Assembly (NCBI GenBank): GCA_963573385.1
Contig: CAUYLG010059245.1
Coordinates: 1-64,000 of the forward strand
Length of the DNA stretch: 64,000 nt
Source: Cacajao melanocephalus
Lineage: Eukaryota; Chordata; Mammalia; Primates; Pitheciidae
Direction: 5' to 3'
The translations under genes and the position numbers were made by a program. The number at the start of each line of letters is the position of its first letter. Positions within the stretch are counted from its first letter, which is position 1. The notes below the pieces were generated by a model, which searched no databases, was not told the DNA's origin, and saw only the letters and a program-made list of their open reading frames with translations. Shown piece after piece: positions 16,627 to 32,935 of the stretch.

Positions 16627-16885
16627 GCTGGCCACCAACTTGGATGTAAATGTGACATGGACTAAAGAGTGATCCAAAAATTGAAGTGTGCACAAGAATC
16701 ACCTGGAGCAGCCTTTAAAAGGCAGATTTCCAGGAACTCACTGCCCCAACCCCGTCCCCTGCAGTTAAAGCAACTTTTCAGACACATTTATACAAATACA
16801 TGTCAAAGTTTTGTTTCAAGCTAACTGCAAGGTAGGAGGCTTTCTAAAAGAAGAAATGAACTCAGATTTCTCTCTTGGCAGAGAC

Positions 16886-17181
16886 TTTTTTTTGAGAGAG
16901 AGAGGGTCTCACTCTGTCACCCAGGCTGGTGTACAGTGGTGCAATCACAGCTCACTGCAGCCCCGACCTCCTGGGTTCAGATAGTCTTCCTGCCTCAGCA
17001 TCCCAAGTAGCTGGGACTACAGGCCTGTGCCACCCTGCCTAGCTAATGTATTATTTTTTTGTAGAGATTAGGTCTTGCTATGTTGCCCAGGCTGGTCTCA
17101 AACTCCTGGGTTCAAGTAATTCTCCCACCTACATCTCTCAAACTGCTGGGATTACGGGCATGAGCCACCTCACCTGGTTTG
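16886..17181 (-). repeat. Alu with target-site duplication
   Basis: A reverse Alu bounded by GGCAGAGAC at 16877-16885 and 17182-17190. Confidence 0.95.
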
Positions 17182-17485
17182 GGCAGAGACGTTTTAAAAG
17201 GAAAAATAAGAATGTTTCAATATTTGCCGGCCAATATGGAACTACAAGACACATGTGGCTCTTGAGCACTTGAAATTGTGGCTAGTCTGAATTGAGATGT
17301 GCTAGAAGTGTAAAATACACACCAGATTTCAAAGACTTAATTGGTAAAAATGTGAAGTATCCCATTAGTTACTCCTATATTTATTGTATGTTGAAATGAT
17401 AATATTTTGGATATATCCAATTAAGTAAAATGTATTATTCAAAATTAATTTCACTAGTTTTATTTTACCTTTTAAAAGATATGGC

Positions 17486-17798
17486 TGGCTGGGTGCAGTG
17501 GCTCAGGCCTGTAATCCCAGCACTGTGGTAGGCCGAGGCAGGCGGATCGCTTGAGTCCAGGAGTTCGAGACCAGCTTGGGCAACGTAGCAAAACCCCATC
17601 TCTACAAAAAATACAAAAATTAGCCAGGCATGGTGGCACATGTCTGTAGTCCCACCTACTCAGGAGGCTGAAGTGGATAAGATTGCTTGAATCTGGGAGG
17701 CAGTGGCTAGACTGAGCCCAGATTGTGCCACTGCACTCCAGCCTGGATAACAGAGTTAGACCTTGTCTCAAAAAAAAAAAAAAAAAAAAAAACAAGAA
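17486..17798 (+). repeat. Alu with target-site duplication
   Basis: A forward Alu with an A-tract longer than 20, between AAAAGATATGGC at 17474-17485 and 17799-17810. Confidence 0.96.
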
Positions 17799-17810
17799 AA
17801 AAGATATGGC

Positions 17811-19631
<1,821 letters not shown>

Positions 19632-19633
19632 TG

Positions 19634-19793
19634 AGCTGGGTACGGTGCCATGCATCTGTAGTTCCAGCTACTCAGAAGGCTAAAGGGGGAGGATCGATTG
19701 AGCCCTGGAGGTTGAGGCTGCAGTGAGCCATGATTGTGCCACTGCATTCCAGCCCGAGTGACAGAGGGAGACCTTGTCTCCAAAAAAAGAAAA
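19634..19793 (+). repeat. Alu right-half fragment
   Basis: Forward right-monomer segment from agctgggtacggtgcc to a short A-tract. Confidence 0.88.
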
Positions 19794-20001
19794 GGATAGA
19801 AAACCATTTGATTTCTAAAAGGAATTGTTACCTCATCATGAGACTCACTGGGTTTCTCAATGCCTACCGGATATTTCCAATTGTCCCTTGTTTGGGGCCT
19901 CCGAGGTGCTCCTTTCTCACCGGACAAAAAGAAAGGTAACCTCTGAGTCATCTTGAATTTTTGTCTAGAGGGGAAAGGGCTGTCAAAAAGGAGACACCTG
20001 G

Positions 20002-20273
20002 GTTAGGTGCAGTGGCTCATGCCTGTAATCCCAGCACTTTGGAAGGCCAAGACAGGCAGATCACCTGGGGCTGGGAGTTGGAGACTACCCTGGCCTCGAA
20101 CATGATGAAACCCCATCTCTACTAAAAATACGAAAGTTAGCTGGGCATGGCGGCGCGTGCCTGTAATCCCAGCTACTCGGGAAGCTGAGGCATGAGAATC
20201 ACTTGAACCTGGGAGGAGGCGATTGTACCACTACACTTGAGCTTGGGTGACAGTGAGACTGTCTCAAAAAAAA
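20002..20273 (+). repeat. Alu with target-site duplication
   Basis: A forward Alu with a deletion in the right monomer, flanked by GAGACACCTGG at 19991-20001 and 20274-20284. Confidence 0.95.
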
Positions 20274-20284
20274 GAGACACCTGG

Positions 20285-20660
20285 AACACGGGAGAGTTCA
20301 CCATCAAATCAAATTAGGGAAGAGTTATTTTCGAAGTGGAGGATCTAGAATGGTAGGTGGGTCCCTTAAAATGAAATTCCAGGCACCCCTTGGAAAGTCT
20401 TGCTGTGTTCCCCGGTGGTTCACATAACCCAGGCATTCACACACAGGCATGCTGAAAACCACAGGTGCTGCTGTTAAGAGCTTGACCTCCTGAAGAGGAG
20501 ATGGAAGCTGCTTCTTATAAACCAGAGCTGCCTTGCCATTCTGTTGGTTTCCTTTAGAGAGACTGGTTCCTTGGCCTTCTTTCCCTCTTGTGTAACAGAT
20601 TTCTTTCTTAAACTTCTCCGGATATGTCCTTAAGTTTTTCTTTAGCCTACATCTAGAACT
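20285..20660. other. Intergenic, nothing recognised
   Basis: A minus-strand ORF of 132 codons starts in the neighbouring Alu and has no recognisable domain. No gene is supported. Confidence 0.4.
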
Positions 20661-20989
<329 letters not shown>

Positions 20990-21054
20990 TGAGGCTCTTT
21001 GGGATAAATTGCTTGGGTTCAAATGCATACTTGCTGTTGAAATTTAGAAAGTTC

Positions 21055-21353
21055 TTTTCTTTCTTTTTTTTTTTTTTTGTGAGACAGAGTCTCACTTTGT
21101 TACCCAGGCTGGAGTGCAGTGGCGCAATCTCAGTTTACTGCAGCCTCTACCTCCTGAGCCGAAGCAATTCTCCTGCCTCAGGCCCCCGTAGTTGGGACTA
21201 TAGGCGTGTGCCACTGCGTCCGACTAGTTTTTTGTAGAGACAGGGTTTTACCATGTTGCCCAGGCTGGTCTCAAACTCCCGAGCTCAAACAATCTGTCTG
21301 CCTCAGCCTCCCAAAGTGCTGGGATTATAGGCTTGAGCCACTGTGCCTTGCCT
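21055..21353 (-). repeat. Full-length Alu
   Basis: A reverse Alu following a pyrimidine tract, ending ctgtgccttgcct. Confidence 0.95.
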
Positions 21354-21424
21354 GGAAGTTATTTTCTAAGCCTCAGTCTAAAAGTTTGTTGTTTTGGGGA
21401 AGTAAGTAGTTTAATGCACACAAT

Positions 21425-21480
21425 GTTCTGAGCATGTGTCAGGGACAGTAAGCACTTAACAAATGTGAGCTATTATTATT
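21425..21480 (+). repeat. MIR 3' end
   Basis: 'cagtaagcacttaacaaatg' followed by 'agctattattatt' is the MIR terminal wording. Confidence 0.6.
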
Positions 21481-21513
21481 GGTATGTGAGCTATTATTAT
21501 TGGTATGTGAGCT
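21463..21513. repeat. 21-bp tandem duplication at MIR end
   Basis: The unit beginning atgtgagctattattattgg recurs with a 21-bp period at 21463, 21484 and, partially, 21505. Confidence 0.9.
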
Positions 21514-21624
21514 AAATTTGGCCTGCCTTTTAAATTTCCCCAGGACAGGCCGTGCTTATAAAATGCTTTGAGACTCAAAAGATAAATCACTCTACGAAGT
21601 CTCCAGCCCTGTTGTTACCATCAT

Positions 21625-21720
21625 GCTACTCTGCTCCTTATTAGCCCCATTTTACTGGGGAAGGTTGAGTAAGAGAGGCATGTGCTGAGTGTCACAGGGC
21701 TGTGGGGAGTGTCAGAGCCT
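21625..21720 (-). repeat. MIR/L2 remnant
   Basis: 'agccccattttactggggaa' followed by 'tgtcacagggctg' is reversed MIR core. Confidence 0.5.
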
Positions 21721-21854
21721 CAGAAACTAAGCAGGGCATCCACAGTGTCCAAGCCCCTCAGCCTAAACTCGGTTTCCATTTTAGTCTCTACTTTCTTGGC
21801 CAAGGCACTCAACTCCACTCTGTGCACTCCTCCATTCCATACCAGAGTGGACTT

Positions 21855-22080
21855 AGGCCCAGTGGAAGAGCTCTTGGGCTTGAACCCTATGCTATCACTA
21901 ATAGTTATCGAACTTGGGAAACAAACTTCTCACAATATATTTCCTCTACCATAAAATAGGATTAGCAATACCTGTCTTAGGGATGTTGAGGGGGTCAAAT
22001 GAAAGAAGGCTGTGGAACTCCTTGAACTGTACCTGGGCACATAGCAGGCCTCTGATGACTCCTGAATGTTACAATTATAG
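21855..22080 (+). repeat. MIR
   Basis: 'cttgggcttgaaccctatgc', the 'ctaccataaaataggattag' stretch and 'gggcacatagcaggcctctg' follow the MIR order in forward orientation. Confidence 0.65.
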
Positions 22081-23924
22081 TAGGTCAGCATTAGGATATC
22101 TTTTTGCCCCTAGTCATGCAAGGAAAATAGGCATGACTCAGGCAGATAAGACTGTTTCACATGTCTTTGCCAAAGCAGAGCCTAGTGCTGGTAGATAAGC
22201 TGGTTTGGCCTGCTTTGGTGAAAGGTTGGTGGGTGCTTGGGAATTGAATCTAGGACTGTCAGGGCCATTTTGAAGTTGATCTGCTTGTTTATTCAACATT
22301 GGGGATGTCACCCTTGTTGACAATAACCCTCAGAAACATCGTCCTCATCTATGAGGTGGGCTCTTTGGCAGCCAAGTTTGTATCATGTGACCTCATCTCT
22401 GACTGGACCAGGATAGACACCTCACCCAAACGGGGCCAATCAGATTTTCCTCTCCAGGGAACTTGGCATTGAGACTCAGAGGTTCCATTCTCATTCTGGG
22501 ATCTACTGTTGAATGGAAGGGATATGAAAACTGGGTGACAGGATGTGGTCACCTTCTCCCATATAGGTTGAGAGGCAGGGAAAGCCAAGCTGCAGAGGGT
22601 GATTAAATGACATACAAAAACAGAGGAGGGAGGTAGAAACTGTATATTCCGGAGTTCTCGGCAGTTCCCACTTCCTGTTTCAGACTCCTCCTCAGGCCTC
22701 AGCACCTTTTGACCTTCGCATTTCATAAGACACTTCTGAATCCTTAATGATAAATCCATTTTTGATTGCTTACATTGGATCATGTTGTATGTTAAGCTCT
22801 TTTGCTCTCAAGTTGCAGAAGTCAACTTGAGCCATCTTAAGCAGAGAGAGGAAATTACTGGAAGGTGCTGGGGGCATCTCATGAGATCTGGGAGGTTTAA
22901 ACAACCCAGTTTTAGGAGGTGCTAGTATAAGGGCAACCCTGGGTACTTCAGCCACAGATTGGAAAGCCAACTTTCTTCTGATCTGCTGTCATTAAGATGC
23001 TTCACCTTTGCGCCTCTCAGTTCAAAACTGCAAATTCCTGGGGTAGAGAGAATCTCATTGATCTATGATGAGATCATCAGTAATGGATAGAGGTAGCTTC
23101 AGGCAGCAGAGACATAGCTGCTTGAGAGAGTTTAATTATGAGAGTAGGACATGCCATTATCCAAGGACAGGGAGTGGCACTGATCAGCCAGTCCAAGTGA
23201 CGTCCTGTGCAAGTTGGTTTGTGCACTTGTTTACAGCTATTATGGGCAGGAAGCTGTGCTTCTCACTGAGAGGGGTGCAGAAAGCTATAAAATAGGGTCT
23301 CTAACATCAAATAATTTGTAATCTGTCTACAAATAATCATATTCCGAGAAAGCCCGTCATAACTGCTAGAGGAGATGTATAAGCATAAAGTGCTACAGGA
23401 ATTTAGAGAAAGGTGAGATATATTCGAGTAGCGGTGACTATGGCCAGATGTCAGAGCAGGTCATGGTTGGCAAATTACTTCTCAAACAAGACACTAAATA
23501 TGCACTTTACATGCCTTGTAATAACAACCAAAAGGAGTGTTTATTTAACATGAAATGTAAAATGCAATAAAGCAGGAATGTATCTTTGATGGACTAGTCC
23601 GTAGCATGTGAGCCACACTGACGTATACAAATGCACCAGGTCAGGAGTGGACACAGACCAATTGTGCCAGGGTTCTGTCTGAATTCTAAGGCAAATCAAT
23701 CATGTTCCTGTGATCCTTAGTCCCAGCCTTGATTGTTGGCCTTTGGTCAACTTGTCTCCCCTGAATTCTCACCCGTATAGTATTTGTGCTTGTGCTTTTC
23801 TGGGCTCATGGCCCTTTTGCACTGGTCACTGGGAAGGCTCCTTCCAAGGCAAACACATTCTTAATCTGTGCATGAAATACTCTCTCCACATCTTGGATTT
23901 TTAAAAAACAATTTATTTTTGATT
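22081..23924. other. Intergenic, nothing recognised
   Basis: About 1.8 kb of unique-looking sequence. The longest ORF (144 codons, minus, 22349-22783) has no domain or splice context. I see no gene. Confidence 0.4.
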
Positions 23925-24062
23925 TTTTAAATTTTAAAATGTTTTTCAAGATGGGGTCTTGACATGTTGCCAACGCTGGTCTGGAATTCCTGGACTCAAG
24001 CAATCCTCCTGCCTCAGCTTCCCAAGTAGCTAGGATTATAGATATGAGCCATTGTGCCCAGC
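23925..24062 (-). repeat. Alu left-half fragment
   Basis: A reverse fragment (aagatggggtcttgacatgt to gagccattgtgcccagct). A second 46-bp Alu scrap lies at 24205-24250. Confidence 0.85.
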
Positions 24063-24462
24063 TCTCCCTTCAAATCTTTGCCTCAACAAAAACCTGGGTG
24101 ACTATCTGTTTCTGTTTTGTCAACTGTCACATATATGGGGATTTTTCTCATTAAAAAAAAAAATAGCTCATATTTTTCTCCTATGCTTCAGACGTATGCA
24201 TCCCACTGCCCAAAGTGTTGGGACTATAGGCGTGAGCCACTGTGCCCAGTGTGGAGTATATACACAATGGAATAGTAAGCAAATTTCACTAATTTGCTTG
24301 AAATTTTATTCTTCTCCCTTCTTTATCTGCCATGTCAAATTGATCACCAAGTTGTTATAATTGGTCTCCTCAATATTTCTCCAATTTGTTTCCACCCTTT
24401 GTTGCTGCCCCATCAATCCCATGATTGACTTAATGAATAGCTGTCTTTGCGTCACCATCTGT

Positions 24463-24802
24463 ATTAGTTACCTATTGCTATGTGACAAATTACCCCCAAA
24501 TTTAACCAGCAAACATATTATCTCACATGGTTTCTGGGGGTTAGGAATCCAGGAGCAGTTTAGTGGAGTGGGTCTGCAGCAGGGTGCTTGTGAGGTTACA
24601 GTCAAGCTGTCAGCTGGGGCCACCATCATCTCAAGGCTCGACTGGGGCTGGAGATTCTGCTTCCAAGCTCACTCACATGGTGTGAGCAGGACCCTTTCCT
24701 TGCTGGCTGTTGGCTGGAGGCTTCAGTCAGCCTCTGCATAGACGTGAGTTGAGTGTCATGACATGGCAGCTGGCTTCTCCCCAAGTTAGTAATGCATGTA
24801 TT

Positions 24803-24863
<61 letters not shown>

Positions 24864-25025
24864 AAAGCCATAGTCTTTTAAAACCTAATTACCAATGTTT
24901 TCACTTCAGCCGTATTCTATTGGTTGCATAGAACAAAGCTAGTGCATGTGGGAGGGTGTGTATGAAGACCAGCATGTGAGGATCTTTGGGGGTCACTTTG
25001 GGGGTTGGCCACCACAGTGTCAATT
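24463..25025 (-). repeat. LTR/MER-type repeat with microsatellite
   Basis: It opens 'tgtattagttacctattgct' and continues with 'gctgtcagctggggccacc' and 'atggcagctggcttctcccc', a known dispersed-repeat pattern. The exact family is uncertain. A compound microsatellite lies inside. Confidence 0.5.
24803..24860. repeat. Compound (TG)n(AG)n microsatellite
   Basis: About 12 TG units pass directly into about 17 AG units. Confidence 0.97.
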
Positions 25026-25202
25026 CACTCTTTTGGTAAAACAATCAGTTTCCTTTGAGAAAACAATTTTCCTTTGGGAAACCACCCTCCCCCACTGCCA
25101 AGCTCTAGTATGAGTGGGGCTGCCCCTCCCTCATTTCTGATATAGGTTCCCATTTATAGCATGGGTCCTGACTGGCTAATGCTGATCAGCACATCTGTTC
25201 TG

Positions 25203-25790
25203 CTGTGGACTGAATGCTTGTGTCCCCTCAAAATTCACATGTTGAAATCCTAATCCACAATATGATGGTATTTGTTGGTGGGGCTTTTGAGACATAATTG
25301 GGGTAGATGAGGTCATGAGTGTGGGGCCGTATGAGATTAATGCCCTTAAAAAAGAGGAAGAGACTGGGCATGGTGGCTCACACTGGGTATAATCTTAGCA
25401 CTTTGGGAGGCCAAGGCAGGAGGACTGCTTGAGTCCAGGGGTTTGAGACCAGCCTGGACAACATAGTGAGACCTCATGTCTAAAAAACAGTGAACAAAAT
25501 TAGGGGGCATGGTAGTACAAATGCCTGTAGTCCTAGCTACTCTGGAGGCTGAAGTGGGAAGGATAGTTTGAGCCTGGGAGGTAGAAGCTCTCTCTCTGTC
25601 TTTCTGTGCACACACCAAAAAAAGCCATGTGAGGCCATAACCAGGAAGAAGAAGGCCCTTACCTGCAACCCAGTCATGCTGAGACCCTGATCTTAGTGTC
25701 CAGCCTCCAGACCAGTGAGAAATAAATACTTGTTATTGAAGTCATCCGGTCTATGGTAATTTGTTAGAGCAGCCTAAACTGACTAAGACA
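25203..25790 (+). repeat. MaLR/MLT1-type LTR split by Alu
   Basis: Starts 'tgctgtggactgaatgcttg' and ends 'cagcctaaactgactaagac', with 'ccagcctccagaccagtgag' before the end. A forward Alu fragment is inserted at 25363-25592. Confidence 0.8.
25363..25592 (+). repeat. Truncated Alu inside LTR
   Basis: A forward Alu head and middle without the terminal right-monomer section. It ends at a CT-rich junction. Confidence 0.88.
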
Positions 25791-26137
25791 TGGTCAATCT
25801 GGCCTTAGTGATAGACTCAGGGATGAGCAGATAATCCAACAGAAAACCAGTGACATCGGGAAGTGTTTGCTGGAGTTCTGGAAAGAATCTAAGAAGGTTC
25901 AACAGAATCTCCTGGAAGGGATGTACTCTCTTCGCCTCACCTAGGTGTTGTGAGACTGTGAGGCTAGAGCTACTGGCATTTTGCCAATGCAAGGTGACCC
26001 AGCCTGGGAATGAAGCTGATTCTCAGGAGAAGCAGAGCCAGGAGATGGATGCTGGAGACACCACCTGAGCTGTCTGTCAAGTCAAGCGCACAGTGGGCCT
26101 CTGTGTAAAATGTTCAGTTATACTAAGCAATAAGTAA

Positions 26138-26434
<297 letters not shown>

Positions 26435-26529
26435 AAACTTTGTTTAAGGTGGTTATACTGGGATTCTGTTCCTTGTTATATAAAGAGTCCTAACGGGTTT
26501 TGGCCAATGTTCCCTACACAGCCTTTCCC

Positions 26530-26690
26530 ACCTAAAACATAAATCTGATCATGTTATCTCTTGCGAAAAACCTTGTGGCATCTACTCAGTGTCTACTGGG
26601 TAGAGTCTAAGCTCATTAACATGACAGTTGAGGTGTACTACCCCATCTTCCTAATATCCACCTTCAGCCTCCTTTTTTCTTGCTTCTATT
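26530..26690 (+). repeat. L2 3'-end fragment
   Basis: 'ctgatcatgttatctcttgc', 'taagctcattaacatgacag' and the intervening order match the L2 3' consensus wording. Confidence 0.55.
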
Positions 26691-26911
26691 TTAAGCAATG
26701 CTCAACTATTTATACCATATACCCTGACATTATGAATAGGGTCTTTGACTGGAAGCTCGTGAGACCTAATCAGGAATTAGGGCAGTAGAAGCCATGAGAG
26801 TGGACTACAGCCAGCCTGATCAAGGTAGTTATATGCCCCAGACCTAGATCCAGAAACTGTCTCAGTTTTATGTGCTCATGGTAGAGATGCTAGGCCTTTC
26901 CTGGTCATTGG

Positions 26912-27301
26912 CACCTGTGGTCTGAAGTATCTCCCAAAATTAATGTGTTGGCAATGTAATCCCCAATTCAACAGTGTTGAGAGGTGGGGCATTTTGGGAG
27001 GGTTTAAGTCATGAGAGCTCCACTCTCATGAATAAACTAATGATGTTATAAAGGAGTTTGATGGAGGGAACTCACTCCTCTTGCCTTTTTGTCTTCTGCC
27101 ATGGGGGGACACAGCTTTCCTCTACTCTAGAGAGTGTAGCATTCAAGGTGCCATCTTGGAAAGAGAGAACAGCCCTCATCAGATGCTGGCACCTTGGTTT
27201 TGGACTCCTAGCCTCCAGAACTGTGAGAAATACATTTCTGTTCTTTATAAATTACTCAGTCTGTGGTATTCTGTAATAGCAGGACAAACAGACTAAGATA
27301 C
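26912..27301 (+). repeat. MaLR-type LTR
   Basis: Starts 'tgtggtctgaagtatctccc' and contains 'cttctgccatggggggacac'. It ends 'tagcaggacaaacagactaa'. Forward orientation. Confidence 0.8.
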
Positions 27302-27960
27302 TAGCTTTTAGTCAAACTCCAAGTTTCTGTAGCCCTGTATTCCTAAGGTTATCTCACTGTGAATTCAACCAATTCTCTACAGAGCTCAGTAGGGTGGTCT
27401 AATTGCTTCAGCAGTGAAATATCTTAGTTCAGTTCTCCTTAACCCAAGCCATGGCCCATTTAGATGAGTATTCAATATCCAAGCTCTTAAAAGAGGAGCC
27501 TGTTAGTTTGAGGTACAGTAGCCAGGAAGAAAAATATGGTGGAGCTTCCCATTCCCTTCACTTTTTGTTCAAGAGTAAGCCACTATTTTTCTGGACTAAA
27601 CATGGCCCACTTATGCGTAGTCTGAGTTATAAACAGATAAGATATCAAGTGTTCTTCACTGGATTAATTCTGTGTACCTTGCCCCTAATAATTGTATCAG
27701 GGAAGGAATAATTTCCCAGATTGGGGCTGATCTGGCAGAGTCTCTACATTGGCACTCTTATGAATCGCTTTAGGGAATTCATGCTTTTGAGGCTTCCCTC
27801 TTGATATCAAAAAAGGAAATAACACAGTATTTAGTCAGTTTCCAGTTGCTGATAGCTTGTGGAGGTGAAAGAGGTTTACAGGGTAGGTATCAGGGAGTGG
27901 TTCTTGGGTAGATATGGCCCTTGTCTGGTTCTTTCCCTTTTTCATAAATCTCTTGAGTGC
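27302..27960. other. Intergenic, unclassified
   Basis: An 86-codon + ORF at 27451-27711 resembles no family I know. No splice or promoter signal supports it. Confidence 0.4.
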
Positions 27961-27987
27961 TGCTAGGTTTTGAATGTGTTCCCCAAA
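27961..27987 (+). repeat. MaLR LTR 5' end, interrupted
   Basis: 'tgctaggttttgaatgtgtt' plus ccccaaa matches the start of MaLR LTRs. The downstream part of an equivalent LTR appears only after the pseudogene A-tract at 29802. Confidence 0.45.
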
Positions 27988-29801
<1,814 letters not shown>

Positions 29802-29965
29802 GAGGTGATTAGGTCATGAAGACTCTGCCTTCATGAATGGATTAATGCCATTATCACAGGAGCGGGTTTGTTATTGAGAGTGGGTTTCTCATGAAAGTGA
29901 GTTCAGCCCTCCCCTGCTCTGTCTCTTACATGCTTTCTTGCTATGGAATGCCTTCTGATCTAGGC
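29802..29965 (+). repeat. MaLR LTR, remainder after pseudogene
   Basis: 'gaggtgattaggtcatgaag', 'gaatggattaatgccattat' and 'cttgctatggaatgccttct' match the middle of a MaLR LTR in forward orientation. Confidence 0.6.
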
Positions 29966-30412
29966 CACTCAAATTAGTAAGTTCATAAGTATTTTCCATA
30001 TTGTACACTAAGTTAAACAACAACAAAAATCAGAATGTAACAATCTAAAGAAGTCGGATAGGTATATAAAGGTGAACCTGAGTAAAAAAGTGGACATTAA
30101 AAAAAAAACCCATATATTTCTAAGAGAAATTACTTAAATATATTTATTACTTTGAAAAAATCTTAATTATAAGCTGAAGGCAAGGAAGTAACACTTTTTC
30201 TTCCTGTTGGCGTTTCTTTTGGATAGCAACTTTTAAGCATCTGGTGATATTTAGGACATTTTCAGAAAAATAGAAAAGTTGGTCAGAATGAATGTTTTCC
30301 CCAGGCATGTAGTTGTGTAACGTTAAGTGGAAATGACAGTAAAATTTTGAATATACATTCATGATCATAAAACATTAAGACAAAGAACCATGGAAAATGC
30401 ACATGCACATAA
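29966..30412. other. AT-rich intergenic sequence
   Basis: No recognisable repeat, gene or regulatory site. Confidence 0.4.
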
Positions 30413-30625
<213 letters not shown>

Positions 30626-30694
30626 CTGAGGCTCACACCTGTAATCCCAGCACTTTGGGAGGTCGAGGCTAGTGGATCACTTGAGGTCAGGAGT
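30626..30694 (+). repeat. Alu head fragment, inverted partner
   Basis: Forward 'aggctcacacctgtaatccc' to 'cacttgaggtcaggag', creating an inverted Alu junction at 30625/30626. Confidence 0.9.
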
Positions 30695-31530
30695 TTTAAG
30701 TTTTAGATTATGATTAAGTTTTAGGAATTAAGAACCCCCTCTTAAAACCAAGTATACCTATGACTATGATTCATATTTTGAAAATACAATTGTTCTTATA
30801 GAAAAACATGAAAGGGAAAGTTAAATAATGCTAAGTAGTTTTGCCTTAGGGGCTGGGAATAGGGATGACTTTTAAAAATCTCATATCTATGTTTTAAAAA
30901 ATGATGAGGTACTATTTTATGTTGAAAAACACTAAACAGAAAAAAAAACCCACAAGAAGGAAATAGAGCAAACTACAATCAGAAATTGAGTTGGTGAGAC
31001 AGCGTTGTTTTTCTTTCAATATTTTCCTGTTGAACATTTTTCCTGCAATAAGCATATATATATATGCTGTTTATAATAGAAATCAAACTTTATTTTAAAA
31101 ATAAAGATCAAATCCTGTTTTCAGTTTTTCTTTGTTTACAGTTTTATTATGTGACAAAGAGGGTTGGGTGGAGCATTCATAGAGCAGTTGAAAATCTAGG
31201 AATCAGTTCAGGTGTCAGAAATGATTTTTAAAAATAATTTAAAATTTTTCTATTGATACATTTTATACATATGGGACATATGAAATATTTTATTACATGC
31301 ATAGCATGTGTAATGATCAAGTCAGGGTATTTAAGATATTCATTACTTTGTTTATTTATCACCTCTATGTGTTGGGAACATTTTAAGTCCTCTCTTTTAG
31401 CTGTCCTAAAATATAAAATACATTGTTGTTAACTATATAGTCACCCTACTCTGCTATTGAACATTAGATCTTATTCTTCATCTCTAACTGTATGTTTGTA
31501 CCTATTAATCAATCTCTTATCTCCCCCACC
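30695..31530. other. AT-rich intergenic sequence
   Basis: Contains a short (AT)n at 31056-31067 and L1-like T-rich stretches that I cannot classify. No gene. Confidence 0.4.
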
Positions 31531-31852
31531 CCATCAGCAAATGTTTCCTGTAAAGGACCAGACAATAAATATTTTAGGCTTTTCAGGCCATATGGTCTCT
31601 ACCACAGCTACTCAGCCCTGCCTTTGTAGCACAACAGATATAGGCAGTAAGAAAATTAACAGGAGTGGCTATGTTCCAAAAATTTTTTATTTATGGATAC
31701 TGACCTTTAAATTTCATGTAATTTTCATGTTATCAATTCTTCTTCTTCTTTTGTTTCCTCACAACCATTTAAAAATGTAAAACTACTCATTTGCTATATA
31801 AAAACATGAGAGGATGAATTAGGCCCTTAGGCCATAATTTGCTCATTTCTGA
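31531..31852 (+). repeat. hAT-type DNA transposon remnant (MER group)
   Basis: 'tgtttcctgtaaaggaccag' followed by 'ttttcaggccatatggtctc' and the closing 'ggccataatttgctcatttc' match a non-autonomous hAT element with decayed inverted ends. Confidence 0.6.
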
Positions 31853-32271
31853 ATTAGATGAAATCAGGATGGCAATGATTGAGACATACCACAATTACGC
31901 TAAAAGTCTCCAATAGAGATGCCAATACATTTTGTGTTTATTTCAATCTGCGATTTCTCCACATTTTTTCCTTTAAAGATTTGCTTCTAATTGCGATGTC
32001 TCAGGAAGAGGATGCCAAGCCATTTTGTTGAAACATTAATATAGGAATAGGACGACCTGAAAAAAATGTTCATGCAAATCCAGGTCGATAAATATTCAGT
32101 CTTTTTTGTGCTACGCATTTCTGGAAAACATGAATAACATACATGAATCAGTGATGACTCTATAATACGGGTATAAACAGAATATTGTAGGATCACATAG
32201 GAGGAAGAGTCATTCTGTTCATGGAAGATGAATTTGTATTTATTAGAAAAATTGGTAAGAAACAGTCCAAT
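31853..32271. other. Intergenic, nothing recognised
   Basis: AT-rich, no supported element. Confidence 0.4.
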
Positions 32272-32428
32272 AGTGATACGGTTTGGCTCTGTGTCCCCAT
32301 CCAAATCTCACGTTGAATTGTAATTCCCAGTGTTGGGGGAGGGACCTGGTGGGAAGTGATTGGCTCATGGGGGCTGATTTCCCTCATACTGTTCTTGTGA
32401 TAGTGAGTTCTCACAAGATCTGGTTTGG
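32272..32428 (+). repeat. THE1/MST-type MaLR LTR, truncated
   Basis: Starts tgatacggtttggctctgtg and continues to 'agtgagttctcacaagatct'. These are the diagnostic 5' sequences of THE1/MST LTRs. The 3' half is missing. Confidence 0.85.
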
Positions 32429-32509
32429 GAAAATTTGCGCATTAGAAAATGCCAATGTTTATCAGGCCAACAACTAGATAACATTTTTTTCTCTTAATTG
32501 AACTGTTGA

Positions 32510-32935
32510 AAAATGCACGCTTTGAATGAAGAGACCTTCCAAACAGGCCTTGTGTGAGCAACATAGCTGTTTATTCACCTGGGTGCAGGTGGGCTAAAGC
32601 AGAAAAGGGCATTAGCAAAGGGCAGTGGGATAGTGGTTTTATAGGTATGGGTAGTTTTTTGGGGGGCAAGGGTGTTGCAGAGTAAGATCAGTTACAGCGG
32701 TAGTGGGTAGGGGGCAAGAAGTATACATGACCACAAGTTCAGTTACAATGGCAGGGTTGGGTGAGAGGTATTTACATTATCATAAGAACAGTTAAGATGG
32801 CAGGGTTGGGTGATGGGCTTGTCCGGGGAAGCGACCAGGGACAATGGCGAACGCAGGCAGGGGGTGGGAGACATCAGCCGAGACAAGCAGGACTTCAGAC
32901 TTTCAGGCTCCAGGATTGCATATGGAGACCTGACA
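32510..32935 (-). repeat. ERV LTR (LTR12-like), reverse orientation
   Basis: 'ccaaacaggccttgtgtgag', 'cacctgggtgcaggtgggct' and a final 'atggagacctgaca' resemble reversed LTR12-type sequence. Internally, a unit with 'atggcagggttgggtga' is repeated at 32749 and 32796. Confidence 0.5.

Noticed and set aside
27451..27711. 86-codon + ORF ahead of the pseudogene
   Set aside because: No family resemblance and no supporting signals. I considered a retroviral or L1 origin but could not support it.
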